Both the position numbers and the translations under genes were made by a program. The notes beneath the pieces were generated by a model that was not told the origin of the DNA, did no database searches, and saw only the letters and a program-made list of their open reading frames with translations. Shown one piece after another: positions 16,829 to 25,444 of a stretch of 54,677 bases of DNA. Positions within the stretch are counted from its first letter, which is position 1, and each line of letters starts with the position of its first letter. Origin of the DNA: Gordonia effusa NBRC 100432. Its GTDB lineage: Bacteria; Actinomycetota; Actinomycetes; Mycobacteriales; Mycobacteriaceae. Location: assembly GCF_000241305.1 (NCBI RefSeq), contig NZ_BAEH01000021.1:1-54677 (forward strand). The letters are read 5' to 3'.

Positions 16829-17709
16829 TTTGTCACGGCCCCAGGCGCGCGCCAACCAACGTCGGAACCGCGATGCACGCATCCAGGGTCGCGAAGTTGA
16901 CGAGTCGCTCACGGATCCCGCCGCCAGGCATCCGCATCCAAGCCCGCGGCAATTGGTGTACCAATCTGCCACTTGTCCATGAATTGTCCGGGTGATTCAT
17001 TGACTAGATTCGCGGGAAAGTCGCACCGCGAAACGCACACAAGGGCCTCGATATTAGATCAGGCAGCGTAATTCGCGATGACAAATATACCATTGGGTTC
17101 GAAAGCGCTCCGTCCTCATGCGACGTTGCTCATCAATCCGAAAAGCAAGCGAATGACTCAATTTATCGAGCCTGAGGCCCCATTCGGTAAACATGGTGAC
17201 TATTGCCGTTCATATTGAATGAGTCAGCGAGTTGCGAATGGGCGCACCGCGACACGACGGAAATGCCCCTCTCCAACGTCCTCACGTCCCAACTCCGCGC
17301 AGCTTCATTCAGGCAGAACACGCCTCCAACGACCACAACGTGAGGGCTAGATACCGCGTTACCAGCCGATATACCCCGATGCCGGGTAACAAACTGTAGA
17401 TAATTCGCGAAGGCGAAGGTTTACTCGAATTGATCAGTAAATGTGAAAAGTAGATGACGCAACGAACCAGACGCCCCACAATTCACTTTCTATATACCAC
17501 GATCACAATCACCTGCGCCCATCCATGTGCGGTGACATTCGATAAGTATTTCCGTGGCTCTAATCGGCCAGTATGGAGTTGGCCCTAGCCGTGGTCAAGG
17601 CTCTGCGACAGTGACGATCACCACTACCCTTACCACTCGCCAAGTAATTCGCATTGTCTTAGCTTTTATTCATATAAGGTCCGCTAGCGACAGCAGGGTA
17701 GGAACCCTC
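16829..17709. other. Long gene-free region upstream of the acyltransferase operon
   Basis: About 880 bp with no convincing coding sequence. From about 17000 the base composition falls visibly, to roughly 45-50% GC in many blocks against about 65% nearby. Short inverted repeats are present, for example CTCACGT (17281-17287) with ACGTGAG (17339-17345). I see no tRNA or recognisable RNA family. It may hold the promoter of the downstream operon, but I cannot place it. Confidence 0.4.
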
Positions 17710-18966
17710 ATGACCACAATTCTTCGCCGCCTCGCATCATCCGAGTGCGGCTTTGTGGGGCCCGCTCCCACGACATGCGCCTTCGAACTGACGCTGCGCG
17801 GCGCGTTAGACCTGACGGCACTTAACGATGCCTTTGCCCAACTCCGTACCACTCACCCGGCCCTCGACGCCGCGGTGGTCGACGATGCCGACGGTTACGC
17901 ATTCGTGGCTCGCGGAAATTCGAGCGCGGCGGCGTTCACCATCGACCGGGTCGATGCGCTGCCCGACGAGTACCCGCCTCTAGTGATCGACCCAACGGTG
18001 GCTCTCGGCCGGCTGCACGTGGAGTCCGCCGGCGACCGGCATCGCGTCACCTTAGGGGCGAACCACGCGCTCGCCGACGGCACATATCTTCTTGCTCTGG
18101 TCGCCGAATTATGGTCGCGCTACTCCGCTCTTCTGCGAGATGACGCCGTGGCAGCCGCGCCGCACGACTTCCCCGACTCGGCCCAACACGCGCTAAACAC
18201 CGCTCGCACCGGCTCGGACACCGGCCGCGAGCGGCTAGCCGATATACGCTGGTACGGCGCGGCTCCCACTGGTGTTACCCCCGGCGCCCGCCTCCCCGAG
18301 GTGGCCTCGCTGCTGTTCTCCCCCGAGGTGACCGCTCGATTCGCAGCTGCTGCCGCGGGGATCGGGTTCAACGCACTGCTCTCCGGTGTACTGCTGTGCG
18401 CCGAGCGTGCCGGATTCGTCGACGATGCTCCCGACGAAGCGATCAAGGTCGGCGCGATGACATTGGTAGATCTGCGCCATCGGGTGCGACCAGCGCTCGC
18501 TGCCACCGACGTCACCAACTTCGTGGGTGCGTCCTTCGCCGCACCCGAACTCACCATCGCCGCCGATCCCGTTCACATCGGCGCGGCCATCGCCGATACC
18601 GTACGCGCGGATCTCGCCGCCGGACTGTGCCTCAACGTGCTATCCGCGGCGGCACCTCCGGGCCCCGGCGAACCGCCAGTGGTGTTGAGCAACCTCGGCT
18701 CGATCGCTCTCGATCTCCCCGAAGAACTAGTGGGCGAACGGCTCCGCCCGGTCATGTCGATGGACTCCACTCTGCTGCATGTCCCGCCGGGCCCGCGGCT
18801 TCCCTCCCCGTCAGCAACCATCTTCCAAGCGTGCACATTCGGCGGCCGTCTCGGCATCGAAGCGATCACGCTCGGTGGCAGCGCCTCACCGGTCGCCCGC
18901 GCGGCGGTCACCGAACGAATAGGCACCCTCGTAAACGCCGCCGCACAACTGGCCCCGGTGGCCTGA
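17710..18966 (+). CDS. PapA-like condensation-fold acyltransferase (first of three)
   Basis: 418 residues from ATG 17710, with AGGA 6 nt upstream. The N-terminal half begins SECGFVGPAP and has GANHALADGTYLL with His119-x3-Asp123-Gly, the catalytic HxxxDG of PapA and NRPS condensation domains. The position before His is Asn, as in several stand-alone acyltransferases. A VVLSNLGSIAL motif appears in the C-terminal half. Relatives esterify hydroxyl groups of lipids or sugars with acyl-CoA or carrier-bound acyl groups. It is the first gene of a tightly packed operon with two further copies, a membrane protein and a glycosyltransferase. Acceptor and donor are unknown. Confidence 0.82.
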   Translation: MTTILRRLASSECGFVGPAPTTCAFELTLRGALDLTALNDAFAQLRTTHPALDAAVVDDADGYAFVARGNSSAAAFTIDRVDALPDEYPPLVIDPTVALGRLHVESAGDRHRVTLGANHALADGTYLLALVAELWSRYSALLRDDAVAAAPHDFPDSAQHALNTARTGSDTGRERLADIRWYGAAPTGVTPGARLPEVASLLFSPEVTARFAAAAAGIGFNALLSGVLLCAERAGFVDDAPDEAIKVGAMTLVDLRHRVRPALAATDVTNFVGASFAAPELTIAADPVHIGAAIADTVRADLAAGLCLNVLSAAAPPGPGEPPVVLSNLGSIALDLPEELVGERLRPVMSMDSTLLHVPPGPRLPSPSATIFQACTFGGRLGIEAITLGGSASPVARAAVTERIGTLVNAAAQLAPVA

Positions 18967-18986
18967 TGAACGAGTCAGGAGATCGG

Positions 18987-20276
18987 ATGCGGACCTACCG
19001 GGCACTGACCTTCTCGGAGGCATCTTTCGTCCACCCGACCTCGCGGGAGGTGATCGGCGGCTCATACGAACTTCGCGGATCGGTCGACGTCGACGCGTGG
19101 CGGCTGGCCTTCGGCGCCCTACTCAGGGAGTATCCCGTCCTCGCCGCCCGGGTCGTAACGGTAGACGGCAGACCGCATTTCGCCCCCGGCGATCCGGCGA
19201 TCGCCGCCGTTACCGGATTTTCCGACGAGGCAGCTCCGTGGTCCGGCTACACCCAGACGCCACCTCCATTCGTCGGCAACGAGCAACTGTCAGCACTCAC
19301 CCTCCGTGGACTCGATCAGTCCTACCAGCTCACACTGTGGGCCAGTCACGCTGCCACCGATGGGGCCGGCATAATTTCCATACTGGAGCGCCTGTTCGAG
19401 TTGTACACCGCGTTCGTGAGCGGAACTCCGCCAGTTCTGTTGCCCGACAACAGTTTCCCGGCCGAGCCGGATGCGGTGATGGCGGCGCGCGGCCACCTTC
19501 CCGGCAAGCCCGACTACGAAGATCGGCTCGTGGGAACCACCTGGCATGGCGCGGTGCCGAGATTCGACGAGACCGTCACCGATGCACCCGACGTCGACAA
19601 TCCGTTTCGGGTGCGCTTCGACGCCCACCAGACCGCGGGCCTGCGAGCCGCCGCTCGCTCCCACGGCGTATCTATGCACGCGTTGGTGAGCGCGCTGATC
19701 GCGCGGGCCGAGCTCGCCGAATGCCACGACGGCGCCGCGATCGCACTGCTTACCCCGGTGGACTTCCGTGCACGTCTCGAGCCACCGATCCCACTCCGCT
19801 CGGTGACTGCTCTGTGCGGGTTCTCGTACGTGGCCGTCACCGACGACGTCGTCCCGGCGCTCGCACGCATCATCGCCGATTCGATTCGATCCGACGTCCG
19901 CGACGGAACCGTACTGCGCACCGCGGTGAGCCCGATGCCTGACCCGATGACCCGACGACATGGCCCACCGGTACTGATCAGCAATATCGGCGAGATGCCC
20001 GCGTTTGCCGTGCCGCCCGGTCTGGCGACGCTTGATTTCCATTCCCAACTCGTGCGCAGCGCGGCCGGGATACGCGAGTACGCGAAGGGGTGGACATCCG
20101 AAGGTGTTCCCCCCTCCCCGATCGGCTCGTCCTATCTGATCCTCACCTTTATGGGCCGACTGTCGGTCGAGCTGAGGGTACTGCCGGGCACCCTGAGCGA
20201 CGACGCCCGCGCTCGCCTCCTGCGTCACATCGAACTGGGCGCACACGCGCTACTCGACGTCGGGGCAACGGTATGA
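18987..20276 (+). CDS. PapA-like condensation-fold acyltransferase (second of three)
   Basis: 429 residues from ATG 18987, which has AGGAG 5 nt upstream and aligns with the N-terminus of the first copy (TFSEASFV against ASSECGFV). ATG 18966, overlapping the previous stop as TGATG, is an alternative. The active motif is ASHAATDGAG, with His121-x3-Asp125. VLISNIGEM is the counterpart of the SN(L/I)G motif in its siblings. The sequence has diverged strongly from copies one and three, so a different acyl donor or hydroxyl position is likely. It overlaps the next gene by ATGA. Confidence 0.8.
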   Translation: MRTYRALTFSEASFVHPTSREVIGGSYELRGSVDVDAWRLAFGALLREYPVLAARVVTVDGRPHFAPGDPAIAAVTGFSDEAAPWSGYTQTPPPFVGNEQLSALTLRGLDQSYQLTLWASHAATDGAGIISILERLFELYTAFVSGTPPVLLPDNSFPAEPDAVMAARGHLPGKPDYEDRLVGTTWHGAVPRFDETVTDAPDVDNPFRVRFDAHQTAGLRAAARSHGVSMHALVSALIARAELAECHDGAAIALLTPVDFRARLEPPIPLRSVTALCGFSYVAVTDDVVPALARIIADSIRSDVRDGTVLRTAVSPMPDPMTRRHGPPVLISNIGEMPAFAVPPGLATLDFHSQLVRSAAGIREYAKGWTSEGVPPSPIGSSYLILTFMGRLSVELRVLPGTLSDDARARLLRHIELGAHALLDVGATV

Positions 20277-20950
20277 GTCTGCCTCTCGCCGATACCGAAT
20301 CGCCGCCGGCTCCACCGACGGCTCTGATACTTGACGTCGTGCTGCAGCTCAGCGTGTATTTCACGCTGAGATACCTGTTCGGCACTGATCAACTCGTGGC
20401 GCTGGTCGCCGGCACCACACTCGTCGCGGTTCGCATCGTGGTGCGCAGCGTAATTCGCCGATCAACCGATCCGCTGGAACTCTTCACTCTGACTCTGCTC
20501 GGGTGTTCGATTGTGGCAGCTGCCATCTCGGGCAGCCCTCGGGTAATTCTTTTGGTAGAGACCAGCATTGGCGCGGTTACCTTCTGCATGATCGCGGCGG
20601 GGCTGGTGCTGCGGCGTCGTGCCGCGGCCACGCTGATCATGCGGATGAGTGTCCACGGCGACACCGAGCGCGCACGTGCGTGGAACCGCCGCGTGCGGGT
20701 CGACCCCGCCACCGCGCGCAACGTACTGATGATCGACCCGCTGTGGCTGGTCGCCGTCGCAGTCAGTACCAGCGCATCTGTCACCGCGGCGGTGGGCCTG
20801 CCCATCGACTTCGCCGTGGTCGCCTGCCAGCTGATCCCATTGCTGGTTGTAGCACCGATCCTCGCGATCACATTGCTGTTGCTCCGCCCCGTGCTCGCCG
20901 CGCTCGCAACGACCGGCCGCACCTCCCCAAACACCGAAACTCGTCGTTGA
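20273..20950 (+). CDS. VC0807-like integral membrane protein
   Basis: 225 residues with five to six hydrophobic segments (about residues 18-55, 70-90, 95-112, 155-178 and 185-210) and Arg-rich loops such as RIVVRSVIRRS. Pattern and size resemble the VC0807 membrane family, whose function is unknown. An ATGA overlap with the second acyltransferase shows translational coupling. Inside a glycosyl/acyl-transferase operon it could help move or present the product at the membrane, but no motif shows this. Confidence 0.65.
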   Translation: MSLPLADTESPPAPPTALILDVVLQLSVYFTLRYLFGTDQLVALVAGTTLVAVRIVVRSVIRRSTDPLELFTLTLLGCSIVAAAISGSPRVILLVETSIGAVTFCMIAAGLVLRRRAAATLIMRMSVHGDTERARAWNRRVRVDPATARNVLMIDPLWLVAVAVSTSASVTAAVGLPIDFAVVACQLIPLLVVAPILAITLLLLRPVLAALATTGRTSPNTETRR

Positions 20951-20975
20951 AAGACGTCGAAAGGACGAACTGATC

Positions 20976-22403
20976 ATGAAAGTGTGCATCCTCGCCATGG
21001 GCAGCCGCGGCGACGTCCAACCTACGATTGCGATCGGACTGGCACTGCGCGGACGCGGTCACGACGTGACGATCGCGGCGATGGGCGATCCGTTGGTCAA
21101 GCTGATCCGCTCCGCGGGCCTCGACGCGCATCGCCTCAACGACATCGTCCCCGATTATGACGACGACTACCGCGAGGTAATTCACCTACCAATGGAGCGG
21201 ATGCGCGCGTACGGCCGGTTCCTGCTACGCAATATCGCGACTATCTCACGCGAGATAGAGACGGTGTGCAAAAGCGCCGACGTCGTGCTAACCCATTCGG
21301 ACGCAATCGATTTCGCGCTGCCGATCACACGTCGCACCTCGGCTCCGATTATCAGCTATCGGTTTTTCCCGGGCACCACCAACAGCGTCTACCCGATGAC
21401 GCAGTACACGCCGGCCGGGCTCACCAGTCATGTGCTGTCCCGAGCGCCAAAGATGGTCAAGCGCGCCACCTGGACTCTCGGCGACTCGTTCACGTGGATG
21501 CATGTGCGGGCAGCGGTGAATTACCATCGCGCTTCCGTCGGCGAGGTGCCCTACCGCTCACGACGCGCCAAGAACCGCGACGCGCATGAGATCGTCGATC
21601 TGCAGCTTTACGATCCCTCCCTGACCCCCGACCTGGTACCCGAATTCAGCCGTACCCGGCCGATGCTCGGCTTCCTCGAGGTGCCGTCGGACGCATGGCG
21701 CCGCGAGGGTGAACAGACCCGCACCGACGCCGAGTTGATGCGTTGGCTGCAAGCCGGCGACAAACCGATCTATTGGGGCTTCGGCAGCATGCGAATCACC
21801 GATCCCGACGGTAAGGCGCGAGTTTTCGCACAAGTATGCAAGGAGCGCGGCCGACGCGGTCTCATCGTCGCCGGCTGGAGCGATCTGCGGAGTGTCGATC
21901 TCGGCGACCACATCCGCGTCGTCGATGAGGTGGTCCACGCGGAAGTATTACCGCACTGCTCGGCCGCCGTGCATCACGGCGGTGCCGGCACCACCGCCGC
22001 TTCCCTTCGCGCGGGCCTGCCGACCCTGATCTGCCCGGTTCTCGCCGATCAGCCATTTTGGGGTGCACGGGTCGCCGACCTCGGCGTGGGAGCGTGCCTC
22101 CCGATGCGCAACATCACCTCGGAACGATTGCACGCCATCTTTGACATGCTGCTCGAACCAGCAACAAAACGCCGGGCCGAGCGAATCTCGTCGCTCATCG
22201 ATATCGGGCAGATACCGGCCCGCCGCGCCGCCCTCATTGTCGAGTCGATCGCCGAAGACCACGGTGTGAAGCTGAATCCGTCTCTGGTACAAGGCATCTC
22301 GGAGCCCGCATCCGTCGACTTCGCCGTCTCGGCGCCCGCCACGGGCGACTTCGCGGTCCCAGTCCAGTCGCGGACCTCACCACTGGAAGCAATGGAGGTA
22401 TGA
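20976..22403 (+). CDS. Family 1 glycosyltransferase (sterol-glucosyltransferase / Gtf type)
   Basis: 475 residues, with AAGGA about 10 nt before ATG 20976. The N-terminus MKVCILAMGSRGDVQPTIA is the acceptor-domain hallmark of GT1 enzymes acting on sterols, glycopeptides and glycopeptidolipids. The C-terminal nucleotide-sugar site reads HHGGAGTTAASLRAG, then LADQPFWGARV, closest in style to sterol 3-beta-glucosyltransferases. The last about 50 residues are low-complexity (ASVDFAVSAPATGDFAV). It would transfer a sugar from a UDP or dTDP donor to a hydrophobic alcohol. Flanking PapA-like enzymes suggest the glycoside is then acylated two or three times. Confidence 0.88.
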   Translation: MKVCILAMGSRGDVQPTIAIGLALRGRGHDVTIAAMGDPLVKLIRSAGLDAHRLNDIVPDYDDDYREVIHLPMERMRAYGRFLLRNIATISREIETVCKSADVVLTHSDAIDFALPITRRTSAPIISYRFFPGTTNSVYPMTQYTPAGLTSHVLSRAPKMVKRATWTLGDSFTWMHVRAAVNYHRASVGEVPYRSRRAKNRDAHEIVDLQLYDPSLTPDLVPEFSRTRPMLGFLEVPSDAWRREGEQTRTDAELMRWLQAGDKPIYWGFGSMRITDPDGKARVFAQVCKERGRRGLIVAGWSDLRSVDLGDHIRVVDEVVHAEVLPHCSAAVHHGGAGTTAASLRAGLPTLICPVLADQPFWGARVADLGVGACLPMRNITSERLHAIFDMLLEPATKRRAERISSLIDIGQIPARRAALIVESIAEDHGVKLNPSLVQGISEPASVDFAVSAPATGDFAVPVQSRTSPLEAMEV

Positions 22404-22404
22404 C

Positions 22405-23667
22405 ATGCCGCGCCGCGACCTAAGCCCGCTGGAAATCCCGTATGTCGTCACGAACACCACTTCGAGTGGCAGTGTCGTCTTCCGCGGCTCGTTAGACGTC
22501 GACCGATTGGCGCAGGCATATGCCGCGTTGCGCCGGGAGTACCCCGACCTCACCGGCAAGATCGTGCCAACCGCGCTCGGTTTCGAGTTGGTTACCCCGG
22601 ATACCCCACTCAACGAGACCGTCGCGCCGATCATCATCGAACACCGCGCGTTCACACCCAGTGACGTGCGGCTCGGCATACGCCCGGAAGTTGCGACCTC
22701 AGCGCTGCAACTCATCTCAGACGGGCCGCTGCACCGGATAACCCTCGGGGTCAACCACGCGCTTGCCGACGGCACGCGCGCCATGTTCTTAAATCTGCGT
22801 CTATGGGTGCTCTACACCAATCCGTCGGAATACGTTGGCCCGACTGCCGAGTTGCCGCTTGCCCCAATGGATTTCGCCGCGCGCCTCGGCGGTCCCGCCA
22901 CTGCGCCGCCGGTGCACGCCGTCGTGCCGGCGGTATCGGCCGGGGTTCTACCCACTCCAGACGCGGTAAACGCGGGAGAGTTCGGGTTCGAGCGAATCCG
23001 ACTCGAGGCAGGCGCCACCGACGCCTTACGACGGCGAGCGAAGGCTTCCGGCGTCAGCATGCACGGCCTGCTGGTCGGGCTGATCGTGGCGGCCGAACGC
23101 GCCGAGTTGGATGTCCCGGTCGATGAAGCGGTGACCATGGCGGTATTCAGCCCGGTCGATTTGCGCGGCTATTGCAATCCGCCGATCGAGCCCGCCGCGG
23201 TCACGAATTTCGCCGGGTCGTCGACCGTGTCGGTCTCGGTGCGCGGCGATTCGTCACCAATCGAGATCGGACGCACGGTCCTCGATCGTCTGCGTGCGGA
23301 CCTGGCGGACGGCACCGCGGCTGCAACGCTGACCGGGGTGACCGGGGTGCAGGTCACCGGTGGCGCGCCGGTGCGGTTGAGCAATATCGGCGCGTTCCCC
23401 GCACCCCCGCCGCCCGACGGACTCGCCATACTGGATGTCCACACCAGTTCGGAGGTCGACATCGAACAGGTGCGGCTTCTTGTCCAAGGCGCGCCACCTG
23501 AGGCATTGGCACCGCTGGTAGGTATGCATTATCACGCGTTGACCTTCGACGGTCGCCTATCGATCGAGCTTCGACACGCGCCAGGCACCTTAAGCTCCGA
23601 TGCGGTCACGCGGATCCGCGACCGCATCGAGTCCTCTCTCACCGAACCTGTGGGAGCGGCGGTATAG
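22405..23667 (+). CDS. PapA-like condensation-fold acyltransferase (third of three)
   Basis: 420 residues. GGAGGT lies 6 nt before ATG 22405, 1 bp after the glycosyltransferase stop. The motif GVNHALADGTRA gives His118-x3-Asp122-Gly, and PVRLSNIGAFP is the C-terminal counterpart. It resembles the first copy more than the second (NHALADG, MHGLLVG/NALLSGV, VTNFAG/VTNFVG). It ends the operon and is followed by a large imperfect hairpin. The role is inferred as O-acylation of the glycoside made by the neighbouring glycosyltransferase. Confidence 0.82.
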   Translation: MPRRDLSPLEIPYVVTNTTSSGSVVFRGSLDVDRLAQAYAALRREYPDLTGKIVPTALGFELVTPDTPLNETVAPIIIEHRAFTPSDVRLGIRPEVATSALQLISDGPLHRITLGVNHALADGTRAMFLNLRLWVLYTNPSEYVGPTAELPLAPMDFAARLGGPATAPPVHAVVPAVSAGVLPTPDAVNAGEFGFERIRLEAGATDALRRRAKASGVSMHGLLVGLIVAAERAELDVPVDEAVTMAVFSPVDLRGYCNPPIEPAAVTNFAGSSTVSVSVRGDSSPIEIGRTVLDRLRADLADGTAAATLTGVTGVQVTGGAPVRLSNIGAFPAPPPPDGLAILDVHTSSEVDIEQVRLLVQGAPPEALAPLVGMHYHALTFDGRLSIELRHAPGTLSSDAVTRIRDRIESSLTEPVGAAV

Positions 23668-23723
23668 CCCGCACTCGCAATCTTCTGCGCTCCGTCACAC
23701 CCAAGTTGCTCCTGCGACCCCTC

Positions 23724-23796
23724 CGCAAACCCGACACGGGCGGACGTTTCCGACACGGAAACTGGGTCGGGAACGTCCGCGCGAGTGGGGTTTGCG
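23724..23796. repeat. 73-nt imperfect palindrome downstream of the acyltransferase operon
   Basis: 31-nt arms (23724-23754 and 23766-23796) match at 27 of 31 positions around an 11-nt loop. The inner GCGGACGTT-CCGAC portion is nearly perfect and the outer ends read CGCAAACCC and GGGTTTGCG. It is far larger than a usual terminator, although it follows the operon's last stop by 56 bp and AAAA follows it. Confidence 0.6.
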
Positions 23797-24181
23797 AAAA
23801 GGTGGGGCCTCCCCTGTCTCGTCGATAAGCCCCTCGCGCCGTCGCCGTATCCCGTTTCCGACAACGCGCGGATCGCCTACTGGCGCTGGGAAAAAAGCCC
23901 CGAAGCGCACCGCACCGCCCTCAATGAAGCTGTGACTCCGGTGCACGCTTGAGATCCGCGGTCATCGTTATTTGATCGTGATATTTTCCCCTCGCTCTTG
24001 CGTCGATCCAAGGCGAGAATTGCACCCATATCGACCTCACTAAGGATCGAATAGCCCTGCGCGACAAAGGGTTCTATTGGCAGACCGAACTCACCTCACC
24101 ACCAGTTGCCTGAGCGTTATTCAATGTCCGGTATATCCGCTACGTGAGCCTTTGCAAGGTTGCATGTTCCGATCACCGTGC
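23797..24181. other. Gene-free stretch
   Basis: No supported gene, RNA family or clear promoter is seen between the large hairpin and the candidate promoter of the PRC-domain gene. Short open frames here lack ribosome sites and typical codon use. Confidence 0.4.
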
Positions 24182-24207
24182 GTTTACTCGCTAACGAGTG
24201 CGGATAG
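24182..24207 (+). promoter_or_regulatory. Possible SigB/SigF-type promoter
   Basis: GTTT (24182-24185), 16 nt, GGATAG (24202-24207) is a partial match to the stress-sigma pattern GTTT-N14-16-GGGTAT, 55 nt before the PRC/DUF2382 gene. The spacer contains the small dyad ACTCG-CTAA-CGAGT. This is a weak prediction. Confidence 0.3.
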
Positions 24208-24261
24208 CGAATCCCACTTCTCAGAAACCAATAATTCGCGTCGAAAGGTGAAGAACTGATT

Positions 24262-25029
24262 ATGACTCGTACACCAGAACTAGACGCCGTTGCCCACTCC
24301 ACCGTTTTCGACCACGCAGGTGAAAAGGTCGGCAAAGTTGAGCAGGTATACATTGACGATCGCAATAGCCTGCCAACCTGGATCGCGGTAAAGACCGGGT
24401 GGTTCGGTTCGTCCTCGCTGGTCCCCCTCGCCGGCGCGAAGCATCAAGGTGATCGTGTCGACGTCGCGACTACCAAGGACAAGATCAAGAGCGCGCCGCA
24501 TTTGGACACCGCTGACGGGATTTCGACTCAGCAGGGCAAGGAACTCCTTGACCACTACGGACTGACCGAGACGTCGTCGGGCTGGGCGGACTACGGCAAG
24601 CACACCGGGCCTACACAATCCGATAAGACACCTGCCACCGGCTCCACCAGCAACGATGCTGATGGTGAAACTCTCGTACGGTCCGAGGAACAATTGAATG
24701 TCGGCACCGAGAAGGTAGCCACCGGGAAGGCCCGGCTGCGCAAGTACGTGGTAACCGAAGAACAGTCGGTGACCGTTCCGGTAACTCACGAAGAGGTTCG
24801 GGTGGTTCGTGAGCCGATCAGTTCCGACGCACCCGTCGGTGACATCGGCGAAGCGCAAACCGAGGTCACGCTGCACGAAGACCAAGTGGTCGCCGAGAAG
24901 AAGACCGTGCCAGTCGAACGTGTTGGACTCGAGGTCAATGAGGTCACGGACAAGGAATCCGTCTCCGACACCGTCCGCAAGGAGAAGATCGAAACCGAGG
25001 GTATTGAATCTAGCGGTTCAAATAAGTAA
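24262..25029 (+). CDS. PRC-barrel and DUF2382 domain stress protein
   Basis: 255 residues. A purine-rich AAAGGTGAAGAA precedes ATG 24262. Residues 5-75 form a PRC-barrel (STVFDHAGEKVGKVEQVYID, WIAVKTGWFG). A Thr/Ser/Asp-rich linker (about 110-137) follows. Residues about 138-250 form DUF2382 (RSEEQLNVGTEKVATGKARLRK, LHEDQVVAEKKTVPVERV). It is strongly acidic with no signal peptide. Proteins of this build are abundant in radiation- and desiccation-tolerant actinobacteria and Deinococcus, and are regarded as general-stress proteins of unknown biochemistry. It ends at a strong hairpin and is followed by a second stress-type gene. Confidence 0.88.
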   Translation: MTRTPELDAVAHSTVFDHAGEKVGKVEQVYIDDRNSLPTWIAVKTGWFGSSSLVPLAGAKHQGDRVDVATTKDKIKSAPHLDTADGISTQQGKELLDHYGLTETSSGWADYGKHTGPTQSDKTPATGSTSNDADGETLVRSEEQLNVGTEKVATGKARLRKYVVTEEQSVTVPVTHEEVRVVREPISSDAPVGDIGEAQTEVTLHEDQVVAEKKTVPVERVGLEVNEVTDKESVSDTVRKEKIETEGIESSGSNK

Positions 25030-25041
25030 TACCCCGAGTTC

Positions 25042-25073
25042 GCCCGCAGCACCACATATATGGTGCTGCGGGC
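25042..25073. terminator. Hairpin terminator after the PRC/DUF2382 gene
   Basis: GCCCGCAGCACCA (25042-25054), loop CATATA, then the exact complement (25061-25073). It lies 13 nt after the stop. It also separates the downstream glsB-like gene, which may receive only read-through or have its own promoter. Confidence 0.8.
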
Positions 25074-25135
25074 AGGCTTGCGACATACCTGAATATCAGT
25101 CATCACACGACTACCCGAAATAGGATGGAAATACC

Positions 25136-25429
25136 ATGATTTGGACCATCATCAGCGCTATTGTCATCGGCCTTATCATCGGCGGACTAGCTCGTCTGAT
25201 AATGCCCGGCGATCAGAAGATCGGCCTCATCATGACGGTTATTCTGGGCGCGGCGGGCTCCTTTCTCGGATCGTGGCTCACCTACCAGCTCGGATACAAG
25301 AACTCCAACGGCGGGTGGGAAGTCATCCCATTCATCGTGGGTATCGTCATCGCAATCATTCTGATCGGCATCTACGTGCGCATTTCAGGTGGTCGCCAAC
25401 TCAAACGCGCCACCGGCTCCCGCGACTGA
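25136..25429 (+). CDS. GlsB/YeaQ/YmgE family small membrane stress protein
   Basis: 97 residues, nearly all in three hydrophobic segments (about 3-22, 28-50 and 63-84). The family pattern is clear: IGGLARLIMPGDQKIGLIMTVILGAAGSFLGSWL. GGATGGAA lies just upstream of ATG 25136. Members (formerly called transglycosylase-associated proteins) are inner-membrane proteins induced in stationary phase and stress. Their biochemical role is not established. The position next to a PRC/DUF2382 gene supports a stress module. Confidence 0.92.
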   Translation: MIWTIISAIVIGLIIGGLARLIMPGDQKIGLIMTVILGAAGSFLGSWLTYQLGYKNSNGGWEVIPFIVGIVIAIILIGIYVRISGGRQLKRATGSRD

Positions 25430-25444
25430 CGGGACCCCGGCCCA

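Noticed and set aside
17060..17110. Possible tRNA T-loop (GGGTTCGAAAGC)
   Set aside because: No matching acceptor, D or anticodon arms are found around it.
18396..18986. Extended N-terminus of the second PapA-like protein
   Set aside because: It is an out-of-frame shadow of the first acyltransferase. ATG 18987 with AGGAG aligns with its paralogue.
23668..23946. Open frames on both strands after the glycoside operon
   Set aside because: They run through the large palindrome, lack ribosome sites and overlap each other. Judged non-coding.
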